Of a DNA stretch of 64,000 nucleotides, positions 26,858-34,741 are shown one piece after another. How positions within the stretch are numbered: the stretch's first letter is position 1; the number at the start of each line of letters is the position of its first letter. This DNA is from Siminovitchia sp047228825. GTDB lineage: Bacteria; Bacillota; Bacilli; Bacillales; Bacillaceae_C. The stretch is from the NCBI RefSeq assembly GCF_047228825.1, contig NZ_JBFEGN010000010.1, positions 1 through 64,000 of the forward strand. Reading direction: 5' to 3'. The notes beneath the pieces are model-generated. The model made no database searches and had not been told where the DNA came from. It saw only the letters and a list, made by a program, of their open reading frames with translations. The position numbers and the translations under genes are program-made.

Positions 26858-27658
26858 TTGAGGTTTACAGTGATGTCAAAAGGGGATGCAACTTCAAATG
26901 CGTTAATGCAAAAGATGATTACATATTTGCAGGATTTTGAGTTGAGCTACGATGAAGAACAACCGGATATCGTTATTTCGGTTGGCGGTGACGGGACTCT
27001 TTTGCATGCATTTCATCGGTATAGCTCAAGGCTGGATAAAACGGCATTTGTAGGGGTTCATACGGGCCATCTCGGATTTTATGCGGATTGGCTGCCGGAA
27101 GAAATTGAAAAGTTGGTGATAGCCATTGCAAAAACGCCATACCAGGTAGTGGAATACCCCCTGCTGGAAATAATCATACGGTATAGGCACGGAGGAAAAG
27201 AGACAAAATATCTCGGGCTGAACGAGTCAACTGTCAAAAGCATGGAAGGAACGCTGGTGATGGATGTGGAAATCCGCGGCGAACACTTTGAAAGATTCCG
27301 CGGCGACGGTCTCTGTGTCTCAACGCCTTCCGGCAGTACAGCCTACAATAAGGCACTGGGAGGAGCCATTATTCACCCGACGCTGCATGCCATCCAACTG
27401 GCCGAAATGGCCTCCATAAACAACCGTGTATTCCGGACTGTCGGCTCGCCGCTCATCTTGCCGGCCCATCATACGCTCTTGTTAAAGCCGGTCAATACGA
27501 ATGATTTTCACGTCACCATTGACCATTTAACAGTCATGCACCGCGATGTAAAATCAATTCAATTCCGCGTGGCTGATGAAAGGGTGCGCTTTGCACGCTT
27601 TCGCCCCTTTCCTTTTTGGAAAAGAGTCCATGACTCATTTATTTCAGATGGAGGATGA
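26858..27658 (+). CDS. nadK: NAD kinase
   Basis: NAD kinase phosphorylates NAD to NADP. The 266-residue protein shows the GGDGT motif (SVGGDGTLLHAFH, near residue 45) and the conserved LNEST, STPSGSTAYNKALGGAI and SPLILP blocks. TTG 26858 lies behind GGAGAGGGTGA. The 3' end overlaps the start region of the next gene. B. subtilis has two NAD kinases; the position corresponds to YjbN (NadF). Confidence 0.96.
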   Translation: MRFTVMSKGDATSNALMQKMITYLQDFELSYDEEQPDIVISVGGDGTLLHAFHRYSSRLDKTAFVGVHTGHLGFYADWLPEEIEKLVIAIAKTPYQVVEYPLLEIIIRYRHGGKETKYLGLNESTVKSMEGTLVMDVEIRGEHFERFRGDGLCVSTPSGSTAYNKALGGAIIHPTLHAIQLAEMASINNRVFRTVGSPLILPAHHTLLLKPVNTNDFHVTIDHLTVMHRDVKSIQFRVADERVRFARFRPFPFWKRVHDSFISDGG

Positions 27659-27669
27659 TCCTAGACGGT

Positions 27670-28566
27670 ATGCAGCAATATAAACTGCGCTGGACCGTGA
27701 AAAACGGCGGAATACGAAAAACCATTAAACAATTTTTAAAAGAAGAACAGGTTTCCCGAAGGGCACTTACGAACATCAAGTTTCAAGGCGGCTCCATTAA
27801 AGTGAACGGGATGGAGCGAAATGTCCGTTATCTGCTGGAGGATGGGGATGTGCTGGAGGTGGAATTTCCGGAGGAAGTCCGTAACGAACAGTTGCTGGGT
27901 GAAAATATTCCCATCGACATCATTTTCGAAGACAGGGACGTTTTGGTCATCAACAAGCCGCCGAAAATGAATACAATCCCTTCCAGAGAACATCCGGGCG
28001 GCAGCTTAGCCAATGCACTGGCTTATGATTATGAACAAAAGGGGCTATCGGCAGCCATTCATATTGTTACAAGGCTGGACCGAAATACATCAGGCCTGGT
28101 GCTCGTGGCAAAGCACAGGCACGCACATCATCTCTTTGGCATTTTACAACAAAAAAATGAAATTGGCCGATCATATGAAGGCTTTGCTTCCGGTATTCTC
28201 AGTAAGACTTCGGGCATCATCGATGCCCCGATCGGGAGAAAGCCTTCCAGCATCATCGAACGTGAAGTGAGGGAAGACGGAAAGCGGGCGGTGACGAAAT
28301 ACGAAGTGCTGCGCCAGTTCAATGCTGCGGCGCACGTAAAAATGCGGCTTGAAACGGGACGCACCCATCAAATAAGAGTTCATTTTTCCCACATCGGCCA
28401 CCCGCTTTTGGGGGATGAACTGTATGGGGGACCGGTAAATCTGATCAAGCGCCAGGCTTTGCATTGCCGTGAACTGCATTTTTTTCATCCTTTTTTAAAA
28501 AAAGAAATGTATTTTCAAGCACCGCTTCCTCCTGATCTGAACGATATACTCCATATGCTTGACTAG
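27670..28566 (+). CDS. yjbO: RluD-type pseudouridine synthase
   Basis: The protein belongs to the RluA/RluD pseudouridine synthases that modify uridines in rRNA or tRNA. An S4-like domain (about 15-80) precedes the catalytic domain with Asp in RLDRNTSGLVL (near residue 135) and the GRTHQIRVHFSHIGHPLLGD block. The start is uncertain: ATG 27655 directly abuts GGAGG, whereas ATG 27670 (MQQYKLRWTV) sits 15 bases after it and fits the family N-terminus. It overlaps or touches the nadK stop. Confidence 0.92.
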   Translation: MQQYKLRWTVKNGGIRKTIKQFLKEEQVSRRALTNIKFQGGSIKVNGMERNVRYLLEDGDVLEVEFPEEVRNEQLLGENIPIDIIFEDRDVLVINKPPKMNTIPSREHPGGSLANALAYDYEQKGLSAAIHIVTRLDRNTSGLVLVAKHRHAHHLFGILQQKNEIGRSYEGFASGILSKTSGIIDAPIGRKPSSIIEREVREDGKRAVTKYEVLRQFNAAAHVKMRLETGRTHQIRVHFSHIGHPLLGDELYGGPVNLIKRQALHCRELHFFHPFLKKEMYFQAPLPPDLNDILHMLD

Positions 28567-28568
28567 AC

Positions 28569-29302
28569 TCATTCAAAGGTCCGAAATTTTTCTTTTATGA
28601 AGGGCATGGATGACGGGATGGATACGGTCGTCATTTCCGGATATTGAAATGCCGTTAATGCTCCGCCAAAAACGGCACCCGTATCAATATTGATTGTATT
28701 TCCGGCCTTGCGCGGTGTTACGACCGGCGTATGGCCGTAAACGATAAAAGCGTTGCCTTTATATGATTTGGCCCAGTCGCGGCGGACAGGCATCCCGTCG
28801 GGAAGCATTTCCCCGGTAATATCCCCGTAAAGTACAAATGTTTTGATGGCCTTATTTGTTTTGCCGATCATTTCTTCTTTAATCCCGGCATGGGCAATGA
28901 CAAGCTTGCCGTTATCCAATACTTGATAAAGCGGGGCATTTTCGTATAATTCCATAAACATTTTTTTTAATGGTTGAGTGCCTGTGCCGAAAGATTGTTT
29001 AATTCCGCCACAGTCGTTTCCAGGCCGTGGGCTATTTTCACATTTCTTCCCAGAAAATAACGGTAAAGCTTATTGCAATGGTTTCCCGGTACGTACCAGG
29101 CTTTCTGAGTTTTCCAAAGCCGCCAGACCGTCTCAATGACTTTTAAAGAGTGTGGACCCCTGTCCGTCAAATCCCCTACAAAGCCCAGTATACGGTCGGG
29201 ATGAACCGGAATCCCATTGGTCCAAGTATAGCCGAGGCGTTCAGTCAGCTTTTGGAATTCCGTGTAACAGCCATGAATGTCGCCAATAATATCAATTTTC
29301 AA
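28569..29302 (-). pseudogene. prpE: prpE (bis(5'-nucleosyl)-tetraphosphatase), frameshifted
   Basis: Two minus-strand frames together give one PrpE-like metallophosphatase (B. subtilis about 244 residues). The first part (TTG 29302, behind AAAGGTGAT) has DIIGDIHG, GDLTDRGP and PGNHCNK. It stops at TAA near 28967. The second part continues in the -1 frame with VIAHAGI, LYGDI, YGHTP and NIDTGAVFGG. The break lies within about 28960-28990, beside a run of eight A, and one missing base would restore the frame. A slippage-type programmed shift is unlikely because the stop precedes the A-run. It could be a real decay or a sequencing error. Confidence 0.85.
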
Positions 29303-29444
29303 GGAAATCACCTTTCTATTCATATATATTGTATGAATGGACACCGTTTGATGCAAAAATATTGATTACATGAGCGACATTTGAGCGACATTTCATAAAA
29401 GATTTGTTAGGATAATGGAGATGAACGGGAGAGGAGGCGCGTCG

Positions 29445-30818
29445 ATGGAATTTAATCATGAGGAACTCGAACAGCCAAACGAAGATTTGCTGCTGCAAGC
29501 CCTCGCATCGAACGATTTAAAGCAATTCAGGGATAACTTCCTGAAACTGCATCCATATGATCAGGCAAAGTTTTTTATCAAAATCGGGATCGACGAACGG
29601 CTGAAAATATTTTATTTTTTATCACCGAAGGAAGTGGCCGATTTCTTTGAAGTTCTTGATATCGATGATCAGGAATACAGGGATATTTTGGCTGAGATGG
29701 AGCCGAATTATGCTGCCGACATGCTTTCCTTCATGTATACCGACAATGCGGTTGATATTTTAAATAAGCTGGATAAACGGCAGGCGGTCAGCTATTTAAC
29801 GATCATGAACAAGGAAAGCGCCCAAGAGATTAAAAGTCTTCTGCATTATGAAGAATCCACGGCCGGAAGTATCATGACCACCGAATTCATCGCCATTTCT
29901 GCCAATCAGACGGTCCGTTCGGCGATGCATATATTAAAAAATGAGGCGCCTACCGCAGAAACGATTTATTATGTATATGTGGTCGATGATGACCGCCGGC
30001 TTGTAGGGGTTATTTCACTTCGTGATCTCATCATCAGCAACGACGATACGATGATAGCGGATGTGATGTCCGACCGTGTCGTTTCGACGACGGTGGATGA
30101 AAATCAGGAATCTGCGGCGAAACAGATGCGGGATTATGATTTATTGGCGCTGCCTGTTGTCGATTTTCAAAACCATTTATTGGGGATTATTACGGTTGAC
30201 GATATTATTGACGTTATTGATGAAGAAGCGTCCGATGATTACTCCAAGCTCGCGGCTGTATTTGATGTGGATACGGTTGATAAAAATCCGTTTGCTGCAG
30301 CGAGGAAACGGCTTCCCTGGCTCATCATCCTGCTTTTTCTCGGGATGTTTACCGCGAGCCTGATCGGCAGGTTTGAGGAGACATTAAATGAGGTTTCCAT
30401 TTTGGCCGTATTTATTCCGTTAATTGCAGGTATGGCCGGAAACACGGGAACCCAGGCATTGGCGGTTGCCGTCAGGGGGATTGCAACCGGTGAATTGGAA
30501 GAAGAGAACAGATGGAAGCTCGTATTGCGGGAAGCGGGGACCGGCCTGATTACCGGTTCGATTTGCGGTTTAATGGTTTTTATCATCGTATTTCTCTGGA
30601 AAGGGGAGTGGTTTCTTGGCTTCCTGGTGGGAATTTCCATTTTGGCGTCTTTATTTGTCGCAACTTTGGCAGGCTCCGTTGTTCCGCTATTTATGCATAA
30701 ATTAAAGATTGATCCGGCAGTTGCATCGGGCCCGTTTATCACGACAATGAACGACATCACGTCGATCCTGATCTATTTCGGTTTGGCGACGTTGTTTATG
30801 GGATATCTCATCCATTAA
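29445..30818 (+). CDS. mgtE: Magnesium transporter MgtE
   Basis: MgtE is a homodimeric Mg2+ channel gated by cytosolic Mg2+. The 457-residue protein has the N-terminal superhelical domain (about 1-130), two CBS domains (about 130-255) and five membrane helices; the pore helix region contains PLIAGMAGNTGTQALAVAVRG. ATG 29445 has GAGGAGG 7 bases upstream; the ATG at 29415 lacks one. The 140-base upstream space is too short for an M-box riboswitch and none is seen. An 11-base direct repeat GAGCGACATTT occurs there twice (29371-29392). Confidence 0.96.
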   Translation: MEFNHEELEQPNEDLLLQALASNDLKQFRDNFLKLHPYDQAKFFIKIGIDERLKIFYFLSPKEVADFFEVLDIDDQEYRDILAEMEPNYAADMLSFMYTDNAVDILNKLDKRQAVSYLTIMNKESAQEIKSLLHYEESTAGSIMTTEFIAISANQTVRSAMHILKNEAPTAETIYYVYVVDDDRRLVGVISLRDLIISNDDTMIADVMSDRVVSTTVDENQESAAKQMRDYDLLALPVVDFQNHLLGIITVDDIIDVIDEEASDDYSKLAAVFDVDTVDKNPFAAARKRLPWLIILLFLGMFTASLIGRFEETLNEVSILAVFIPLIAGMAGNTGTQALAVAVRGIATGELEEENRWKLVLREAGTGLITGSICGLMVFIIVFLWKGEWFLGFLVGISILASLFVATLAGSVVPLFMHKLKIDPAVASGPFITTMNDITSILIYFGLATLFMGYLIH

Positions 30819-30822
30819 CGGG

Positions 30823-30859
30823 GAGCGGGGACCAAAACGATTGTAACGGTCTCCCGCTC
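30823..30859 (+). terminator. Hairpin after mgtE
   Basis: GAGCGGG-ACC pairs with GGT-CCCGCTC (one mismatch); no T-run follows, so it may not be an efficient intrinsic terminator. Confidence 0.4.
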
Positions 30860-30891
30860 ATACGTGCAATTCAATTTAAACATCAACCATC

Positions 30892-30938
30892 TTTACAAAG
30901 TTAAAATATCTCATGTATGATTAGTACTAGGTACTAAT
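30892..30938 (+). promoter_or_regulatory. fabI promoter with FapR operator
   Basis: TTTACA (30892-30897) and TATGAT (30916-30921), 18 bases apart, are followed directly by TTAGTACTAGGTACTAA at 30921-30937. This near-perfect palindrome is a FapR-type operator. It overlaps the -10 and should repress fabI until malonyl-CoA rises. Confidence 0.85.
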
Positions 30939-30968
30939 AACACGTTACAATTAGGAGGAACCTCAATT

Positions 30969-31748
30969 ATGTTAACATTGGACGGAAAAACTTTTGTTGT
31001 CATGGGAGTGGCAAATAAAAGAAGCATTGCATGGGGGATCGCCAGATCCCTTCATAATGCGGGGGCACGACTTGTTTTTACATATGCTGGGGAACGTTTG
31101 GAGAAAAATGTCCGGGAACTGGCCGAATCGCTGGATGGAAATGAACCGATCGTTCTGCCATGCGATGTAACAAAAGATGAAGACATTGAAGAATGCTTTA
31201 CGAAAATCAAAGAGGCAGCCGGCCCGATCCACGGGATTGCCCACTGTATAGCATTTGCCAATCGGGAAGAGCTGACGGGGGAGTATTTAAATGTTACACG
31301 CGACGGGTTTCTTCTTGCCCACAACATTAGCTCGTACTCTTTAACAGCAGTTGCAAAAGCAGTGCAAAAACTTCAGGCGATGCCTGAGGGGGGGAGCATC
31401 GTAACGATGACGTATCTCGGGGGAGAGCGGGTTGTGACCAATTATAATGTAATGGGTGTCGCCAAAGCCTCCCTTGACGCAAGTGTAAAATATTTGGCCA
31501 GCGATCTCGGCAAGTACGGCATCAGGGTAAACTCCATCTCCGCCGGCCCGATCCGTACGTTGTCAGCAAAAGGAATTAGTGATTTTAACAGCATTTTAAA
31601 AGAAATTGAGGAAAAAGCGCCGCTCAGAAGAACGACGACACAGGAAGAAGTGGGGGATACGGCATTATTCCTGTTTAGCGAATTGTCACGGGGAATTACC
31701 GGTGAAAACATTCATGTCGATTCCGGATACCATATTATGGGAAACTAA
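30969..31748 (+). CDS. fabI: Enoyl-ACP reductase FabI
   Basis: FabI performs the last reduction in each fatty acid elongation cycle with NAD(P)H. The 259-residue SDR-like protein has the altered N-terminus GVANKRSIAWGIA, and the FabI-type active site Y-x6-K as YNVMGVAK, then SAGPIRTLSAKGI and HVDSGYHIMGN. TAGGAGGA precedes ATG 30969. It shares FapR control with fabHF. Confidence 0.97.
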   Translation: MLTLDGKTFVVMGVANKRSIAWGIARSLHNAGARLVFTYAGERLEKNVRELAESLDGNEPIVLPCDVTKDEDIEECFTKIKEAAGPIHGIAHCIAFANREELTGEYLNVTRDGFLLAHNISSYSLTAVAKAVQKLQAMPEGGSIVTMTYLGGERVVTNYNVMGVAKASLDASVKYLASDLGKYGIRVNSISAGPIRTLSAKGISDFNSILKEIEEKAPLRRTTTQEEVGDTALFLFSELSRGITGENIHVDSGYHIMGN

Positions 31749-31754
31749 TAGATT

Positions 31755-31790
31755 GAAAACTGCTGCCTTTTATGTGCAGCAGTTTTTTTG
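31755..31790 (+). terminator. Terminator of fabI
   Basis: AAAACTGCTGC pairs with GCAGCAGTTTT, followed by T residues. Confidence 0.9.
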
Positions 31791-31804
31791 TTACACAAGT
31801 ATAA

Positions 31805-31832
31805 ACTTCTAAAAAGGGATATGCATAACTTA
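31805..31832 (+). promoter_or_regulatory. SigK-type promoter of cotO
   Basis: AC at 31805-31806 and CATAACTTA (31824-31832) are 17 bases apart, matching the SigK consensus AC-N16/17-CATAnnnTA. It fits late mother-cell expression of a coat gene. Confidence 0.7.
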
Positions 31833-31863
31833 TTATGAAATCACATATTGAGGGGTGTTCCAA

Positions 31864-32340
31864 ATGGACCAAAAACCGATTGCGAAAAAACCTTTACTTT
31901 TTATAAATCAGCCAAAAATGAAAGAGCCTTTGGGATTAATGCAATCCAGCTTTACTTTTTCTGCAGAAAAGGCGGTTCAAACACAGCAAGACCATCAGCC
32001 GGTTCAAGAACAAAAAAGAAGCAGGAAAAGAGCCGGCGGTGAAGAACTGCCGCTATCATTTGGCGAATCTGTTAATGAGGTTCCACAGACGTCTTTCGAT
32101 CAACAGCCTCCGCAAGGCTTAAAGCCAGTCAAATCGTTTCCGAATATGACGATCGACGAAAAACTGGATTATATATTTTCAAGTCCGCAATTTTATTTTT
32201 GCGCTTTCAAAACAACAGGCAGTGAATTTGTTGGTAAAATAAAGGAGCTTTATCATGATCATATTATTGTCATGACTTCAAAAGGAAGCATGCAAAGAAT
32301 CGAAAGAAAAGACCTGACCGGGATTCGCATTATCGGTTAG
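31864..32340 (+). CDS. cotO: Spore coat protein CotO
   Basis: CotO is a morphogenetic coat/crust protein acting in late coat assembly. The 158-residue protein has a Lys/Pro/Gln-rich, disordered N-terminal half and a conserved C-terminal segment (DEKLDYIFSSPQFYF followed by GSMQRIERKDLTGIRIIG). ATG 31864 follows GAGGGGTG. It lies between fabI and the divergent or convergent coat gene cotZ, as in B. subtilis. Confidence 0.9.
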   Translation: MDQKPIAKKPLLFINQPKMKEPLGLMQSSFTFSAEKAVQTQQDHQPVQEQKRSRKRAGGEELPLSFGESVNEVPQTSFDQQPPQGLKPVKSFPNMTIDEKLDYIFSSPQFYFCAFKTTGSEFVGKIKELYHDHIIVMTSKGSMQRIERKDLTGIRIIG

Positions 32341-32352
32341 AACAAAGGTAAA

Positions 32353-32383
32353 GGACGGGAGGGAGGGCAGCCCATCCCCGTCC
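32353..32383. terminator. Hairpin between convergent cotO and cotZ
   Basis: GGACGGG pairs with CCCGTCC with only a short U-rich tail on each side. It lies in the convergent gap. Confidence 0.4.
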
Positions 32384-32388
32384 TCTTG

Positions 32389-32958
32389 TTAATCACAAAT
32401 TTGCAAATCTATATCGGCAATACATTGGACTGCACAGAAACAGTGAAGATCTACTGTAATACAGCTATTGCTTGCGCCCCAATGCTTTACTTCGCAAAGC
32501 TCATGATAGTTAATATGCCCGCCTGGTGTTAAAATGTCAACGACAGTTTGGCGGTCTTTTTTCAACGGAATCAGAACGCGGAGCGTAGCACAACAATTAT
32601 CAAAGATCTCCTCTACCCGGAAAAAGACGGAAACGCATTTGCCGGCATGGCCTTTGTACAGTGCTTTAAATAAATCTCCATTTTTATTGGTTAATGTAAA
32701 TACACGTGTATCGGCATGCATGCGTCCCCTGACACCAAGCTCGCCGAGAGGCTCCATGAAGCAATTGGTTGTGCATTGTTCACATTCCTCTTCTATTGCC
32801 TGATCTTGAATATCCTTAATGGCTTTTACGACCTGGCAGACACAATTTAACTTGCATCCACAGTCTCTTTTTGGACGATGGTGAACACTCGTTGTTTCGA
32901 CTGAAACGACATCTTCTTCAAATGACATGGATGATGAGGACTCCATTTCAAAACTCAT
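32389..32958 (-). CDS. cotZ: Spore coat/crust protein CotZ (CotY/ExsY family)
   Basis: The 189-residue Cys-rich protein belongs to the CotY/CotZ/ExsY family, which forms disulfide-stabilised sheets in the outermost spore layer. The core begins at CGCKLNCVCQVVKAIKDIQD near residue 33 and holds about 15 Cys. An N-terminal extension of about 30 residues rich in Ser, Glu and Met precedes the core. AAGGAGGA lies upstream of ATG 32958. I could not place a good SigK promoter for it. Confidence 0.92.
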   Translation of the reverse strand: MSFEMESSSSMSFEEDVVSVETTSVHHRPKRDCGCKLNCVCQVVKAIKDIQDQAIEEECEQCTTNCFMEPLGELGVRGRMHADTRVFTLTNKNGDLFKALYKGHAGKCVSVFFRVEEIFDNCCATLRVLIPLKKDRQTVVDILTPGGHINYHELCEVKHWGASNSCITVDLHCFCAVQCIADIDLQICD

Positions 32959-33052
32959 AAATCATTTTCCTCCTTCATTTTTTAATATGGTCATTCACAT
33001 TAACAACATATTAATAGGTAGGTAAATGAGTAACGGACAATCGCCTGTATTG

Positions 33053-33061
33053 CATAAAATA
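33053..33061 (+). promoter_or_regulatory. SigE/SigK-type -10 for yjcA
   Basis: CATAAAATA matches both the SigE (CATAnnnT) and SigK (CATAnnnTA) -10 patterns. A SigK AC lies 18 bases upstream. It stands 23 bases before the yjcA start, so the transcript leader would be very short. Confidence 0.45.
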
Positions 33062-33083
33062 GGCAAAAGGAGTGGTTTGGGAC

Positions 33084-33440
33084 ATGGATATTTCCTTGAT
33101 GGAATGGGGGTTGCTCGGCTTGGCCGTATTCCGGCTGACAAGGCTCTTTGTTTACGACCAAATTATGGAATGGTTGAGAAAGCCATTTATGAAAGAATAT
33201 GAAGAGTTGAATGAAGAGGGAGAAATTGAGGTTTATTATATGCCGATCGAGCGCGGATTCAGGGGCTGGGTCGGATCCCTCCTGAGTTGTTATTGGTGTA
33301 CCGGCGTATGGATTGCTGCCGGGTTATATGTATGTTACGTCAATGTCCCAATCATTGCGGGTCCCATTATTATCATATTCTCCCTGGCCGGTCTTGCCGC
33401 GCTGATTGAAACGATCGCCCAGACAATGATTTCGGACTGA
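33084..33440 (+). CDS. yjcA: Sporulation membrane protein YjcA (DUF1360)
   Basis: The 118-residue DUF1360 protein has two or three hydrophobic helices (about 6-22, 65-85, 88-110) and a conserved SCYWCTGVW (two Cys) where the family signature lies. ATG 33084 is 11 bases past AAAAGGAG. In B. subtilis the gene is sporulation-controlled; the mechanism is unknown. Confidence 0.88.
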   Translation: MDISLMEWGLLGLAVFRLTRLFVYDQIMEWLRKPFMKEYEELNEEGEIEVYYMPIERGFRGWVGSLLSCYWCTGVWIAAGLYVCYVNVPIIAGPIIIIFSLAGLAALIETIAQTMISD

Positions 33441-33457
33441 TTTGGGATTTTGGGAAA

Positions 33458-33485
33458 ACAAAAATATTCATTGGAACATAGAGTA
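33458..33485 (+). promoter_or_regulatory. SigK-type promoter for the small Lys/Cys-rich gene
   Basis: AC at 33458-33459 and CATAGAGTA (33477-33485) with exactly 17 bases between give a consensus SigK promoter, 46 bases before the 36-codon ORF. Confidence 0.65.
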
Positions 33486-33530
33486 TGACAGGATGGCATA
33501 TCATTCCAAAACGAATCGGGATGTGATGAC

Positions 33531-33641
33531 ATGAATAAAATGAAAATTTCTGGCGGAATCAAGCCGGCAAAAAAGAAAAAAAGGAAAAGAAAAAAAGGCT
33601 GCGGCTGCGGCTCCCCCATAAAAAAGCCGCATTATGATTAA
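33531..33641 (+). CDS. 36-aa Lys-rich, CGCG-containing probable spore protein
   Basis: The peptide MNKMKISGGIKPAKKKKR continues with another Lys/Arg block, then GCGCGSPIKKPHYD. Twelve Lys and two Arg in 36 residues and a Cys-Gly-Cys pair make a coat or forespore-envelope role plausible. Support comes from the SigK promoter 46 bases upstream, a GGGATGTGATG ribosome site, its place within a sporulation cluster, and a strong terminator 4 bases after the stop. I recognise no family. Confidence 0.6.
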   Translation: MNKMKISGGIKPAKKKKRKRKKGCGCGSPIKKPHYD

Positions 33642-33644
33642 ATA

Positions 33645-33688
33645 AAAAAGGCTGGATGGATTTTTTGATCATCCAGTCCTTTTTTTAA
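33645..33688 (+). terminator. Terminator before the spoVA operon
   Basis: AAAAAGGCTGGATG pairs with CATCCAGTCCTTTTT with one mismatch, followed by T residues. Confidence 0.85.
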
Positions 33689-33715
33689 TAAATTAACCGT
33701 TTAACGTTCATATTT
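33685..33715 (+). promoter_or_regulatory. SigG-type promoter of the spoVA operon
   Basis: TTAATA (33685-33690) and CATATTT (33709-33715) with an 18-base spacer resemble the forespore SigG promoter (TGAATA / CATACTA). The -35 overlaps the previous terminator tail. spoVA operons are SigG-dependent. Confidence 0.55.
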
Positions 33716-33768
33716 TATGAAGAATGGTGAAAAATATCGTTAAAGTACTTTTTTCAACGGGGGTTATT

Positions 33769-34254
33769 ATGGCTAAATATGCAAAAAGGGCACTCATTCC
33801 GATCATAACCGGTTTGATGTTCATGGCCGGCTGTTCGTATGATGATGGGAAAGAGCACCAGGAAAGTGATACGGCACTGATGAAAACAACAAACCCGGCA
33901 CCGATTGAACTGAAAAAAAGAGAGGAAAACAAATCTATTGGCTACCAGGTGCGTAAAGATGTATCCAAGTTTGATGAAATTTATGATGTGGCTGTCCTGG
34001 AGGGGGACAAACATATTGTTGTGGCCTACAAAGTAAAGCATCTTAACCGTTTCAACATGAAAAGTATTGAAAAAAAAATTACGAAGAAATTAAATAAAAA
34101 ATATCCGGATGATCACTTTATTGTTTCAAGTGATTATAAAATTTTTCTTGAAGCCGTAAGGTTAAAAGAAGATTTGGATGATGACAATCTGTCTAATCAA
34201 GAGGCTGGAAAACGGTTTCAAAAAATCATCAAACTAAAAAATGAAATGACTTAG
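33769..34254 (+). CDS. YhcN/YlaJ-like sporulation lipoprotein
   Basis: The 161-residue protein has a lipoprotein signal with lipobox MAGC near residue 22 (LMFMAGC), and a C-terminal domain like the YhcN/YlaJ spore lipoproteins (VAVLEGDKHIVVAYKVKH). ATG 33769 follows GGGGGTTA. It is the first gene of the operon with spoVAC-spoVAD-spoVAE, as seen in many bacilli with this spoVA version. It probably lies in the inner spore membrane and helps germination; inferred from family and operon. Confidence 0.85.
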   Translation: MAKYAKRALIPIITGLMFMAGCSYDDGKEHQESDTALMKTTNPAPIELKKREENKSIGYQVRKDVSKFDEIYDVAVLEGDKHIVVAYKVKHLNRFNMKSIEKKITKKLNKKYPDDHFIVSSDYKIFLEAVRLKEDLDDDNLSNQEAGKRFQKIIKLKNEMT

Positions 34255-34264
34255 GAGCATAAAA

Positions 34265-34741
34265 ATGTCAAGCAAAAATAAAACGAAAACACCAAATCAA
34301 ATCAAGTATGAACAATTGCAGAGCAAGCACGAAAAAAAACGCCCCATTTTCAAAAACTGTGTTCGTGCTTTTTTTGTCGGCGGGACGATTTGTATCATTG
34401 GACAAGCGATTACATATTTTTATATTTATTTCTTTGACTTTACCGAACAAACAGCAGGAAATCCAACTGTCGCCACAATGGTCTTTTTAGCCATGCTGCT
34501 TACTGGATTTGGCATGTACGACCGGATCGGGCAATATGGGGGAGCAGGCAGTGCAGTGCCGGTAACCGGTTTTGGGAATTCCATCGTGTCAGCGGCGATT
34601 GAACACCGAACTGAAGGATTCGTCCTTGGTGTTGGCGGAAATATGTTTAAATTGGCAGGATCGGTGATCGTGTTTGGCGTGTTTTCCGCCTTTGTCATTA
34701 CATTGATCAAAACTATATTGGAGATATGGGGGGGATTGTAA
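34265..34741 (+). CDS. spoVAC: Stage V sporulation protein AC
   Basis: SpoVAC is an inner spore membrane, mechanosensitive-channel-like subunit for Ca-dipicolinate movement. The 158-residue protein has about three hydrophobic helices, with the family stretch GFGMYDRIGQYGGAGSAVPVTGFGNS. It starts at ATG 34265 after TAGGAG, and its stop overlaps the next start (TAATG). Confidence 0.95.
   Translation: MSSKNKTKTPNQIKYEQLQSKHEKKRPIFKNCVRAFFVGGTICIIGQAITYFYIYFFDFTEQTAGNPTVATMVFLAMLLTGFGMYDRIGQYGGAGSAVPVTGFGNSIVSAAIEHRTEGFVLGVGGNMFKLAGSVIVFGVFSAFVITLIKTILEIWGGL

Noticed and set aside
28960..28990. Programmed frameshift in prpE
   Set aside because: The in-frame stop precedes the A-run, so slippage on the run cannot bypass it.
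29303..29444. M-box riboswitch for mgtE
   Set aside because: Only 140 bases are available and no M-box core was found.
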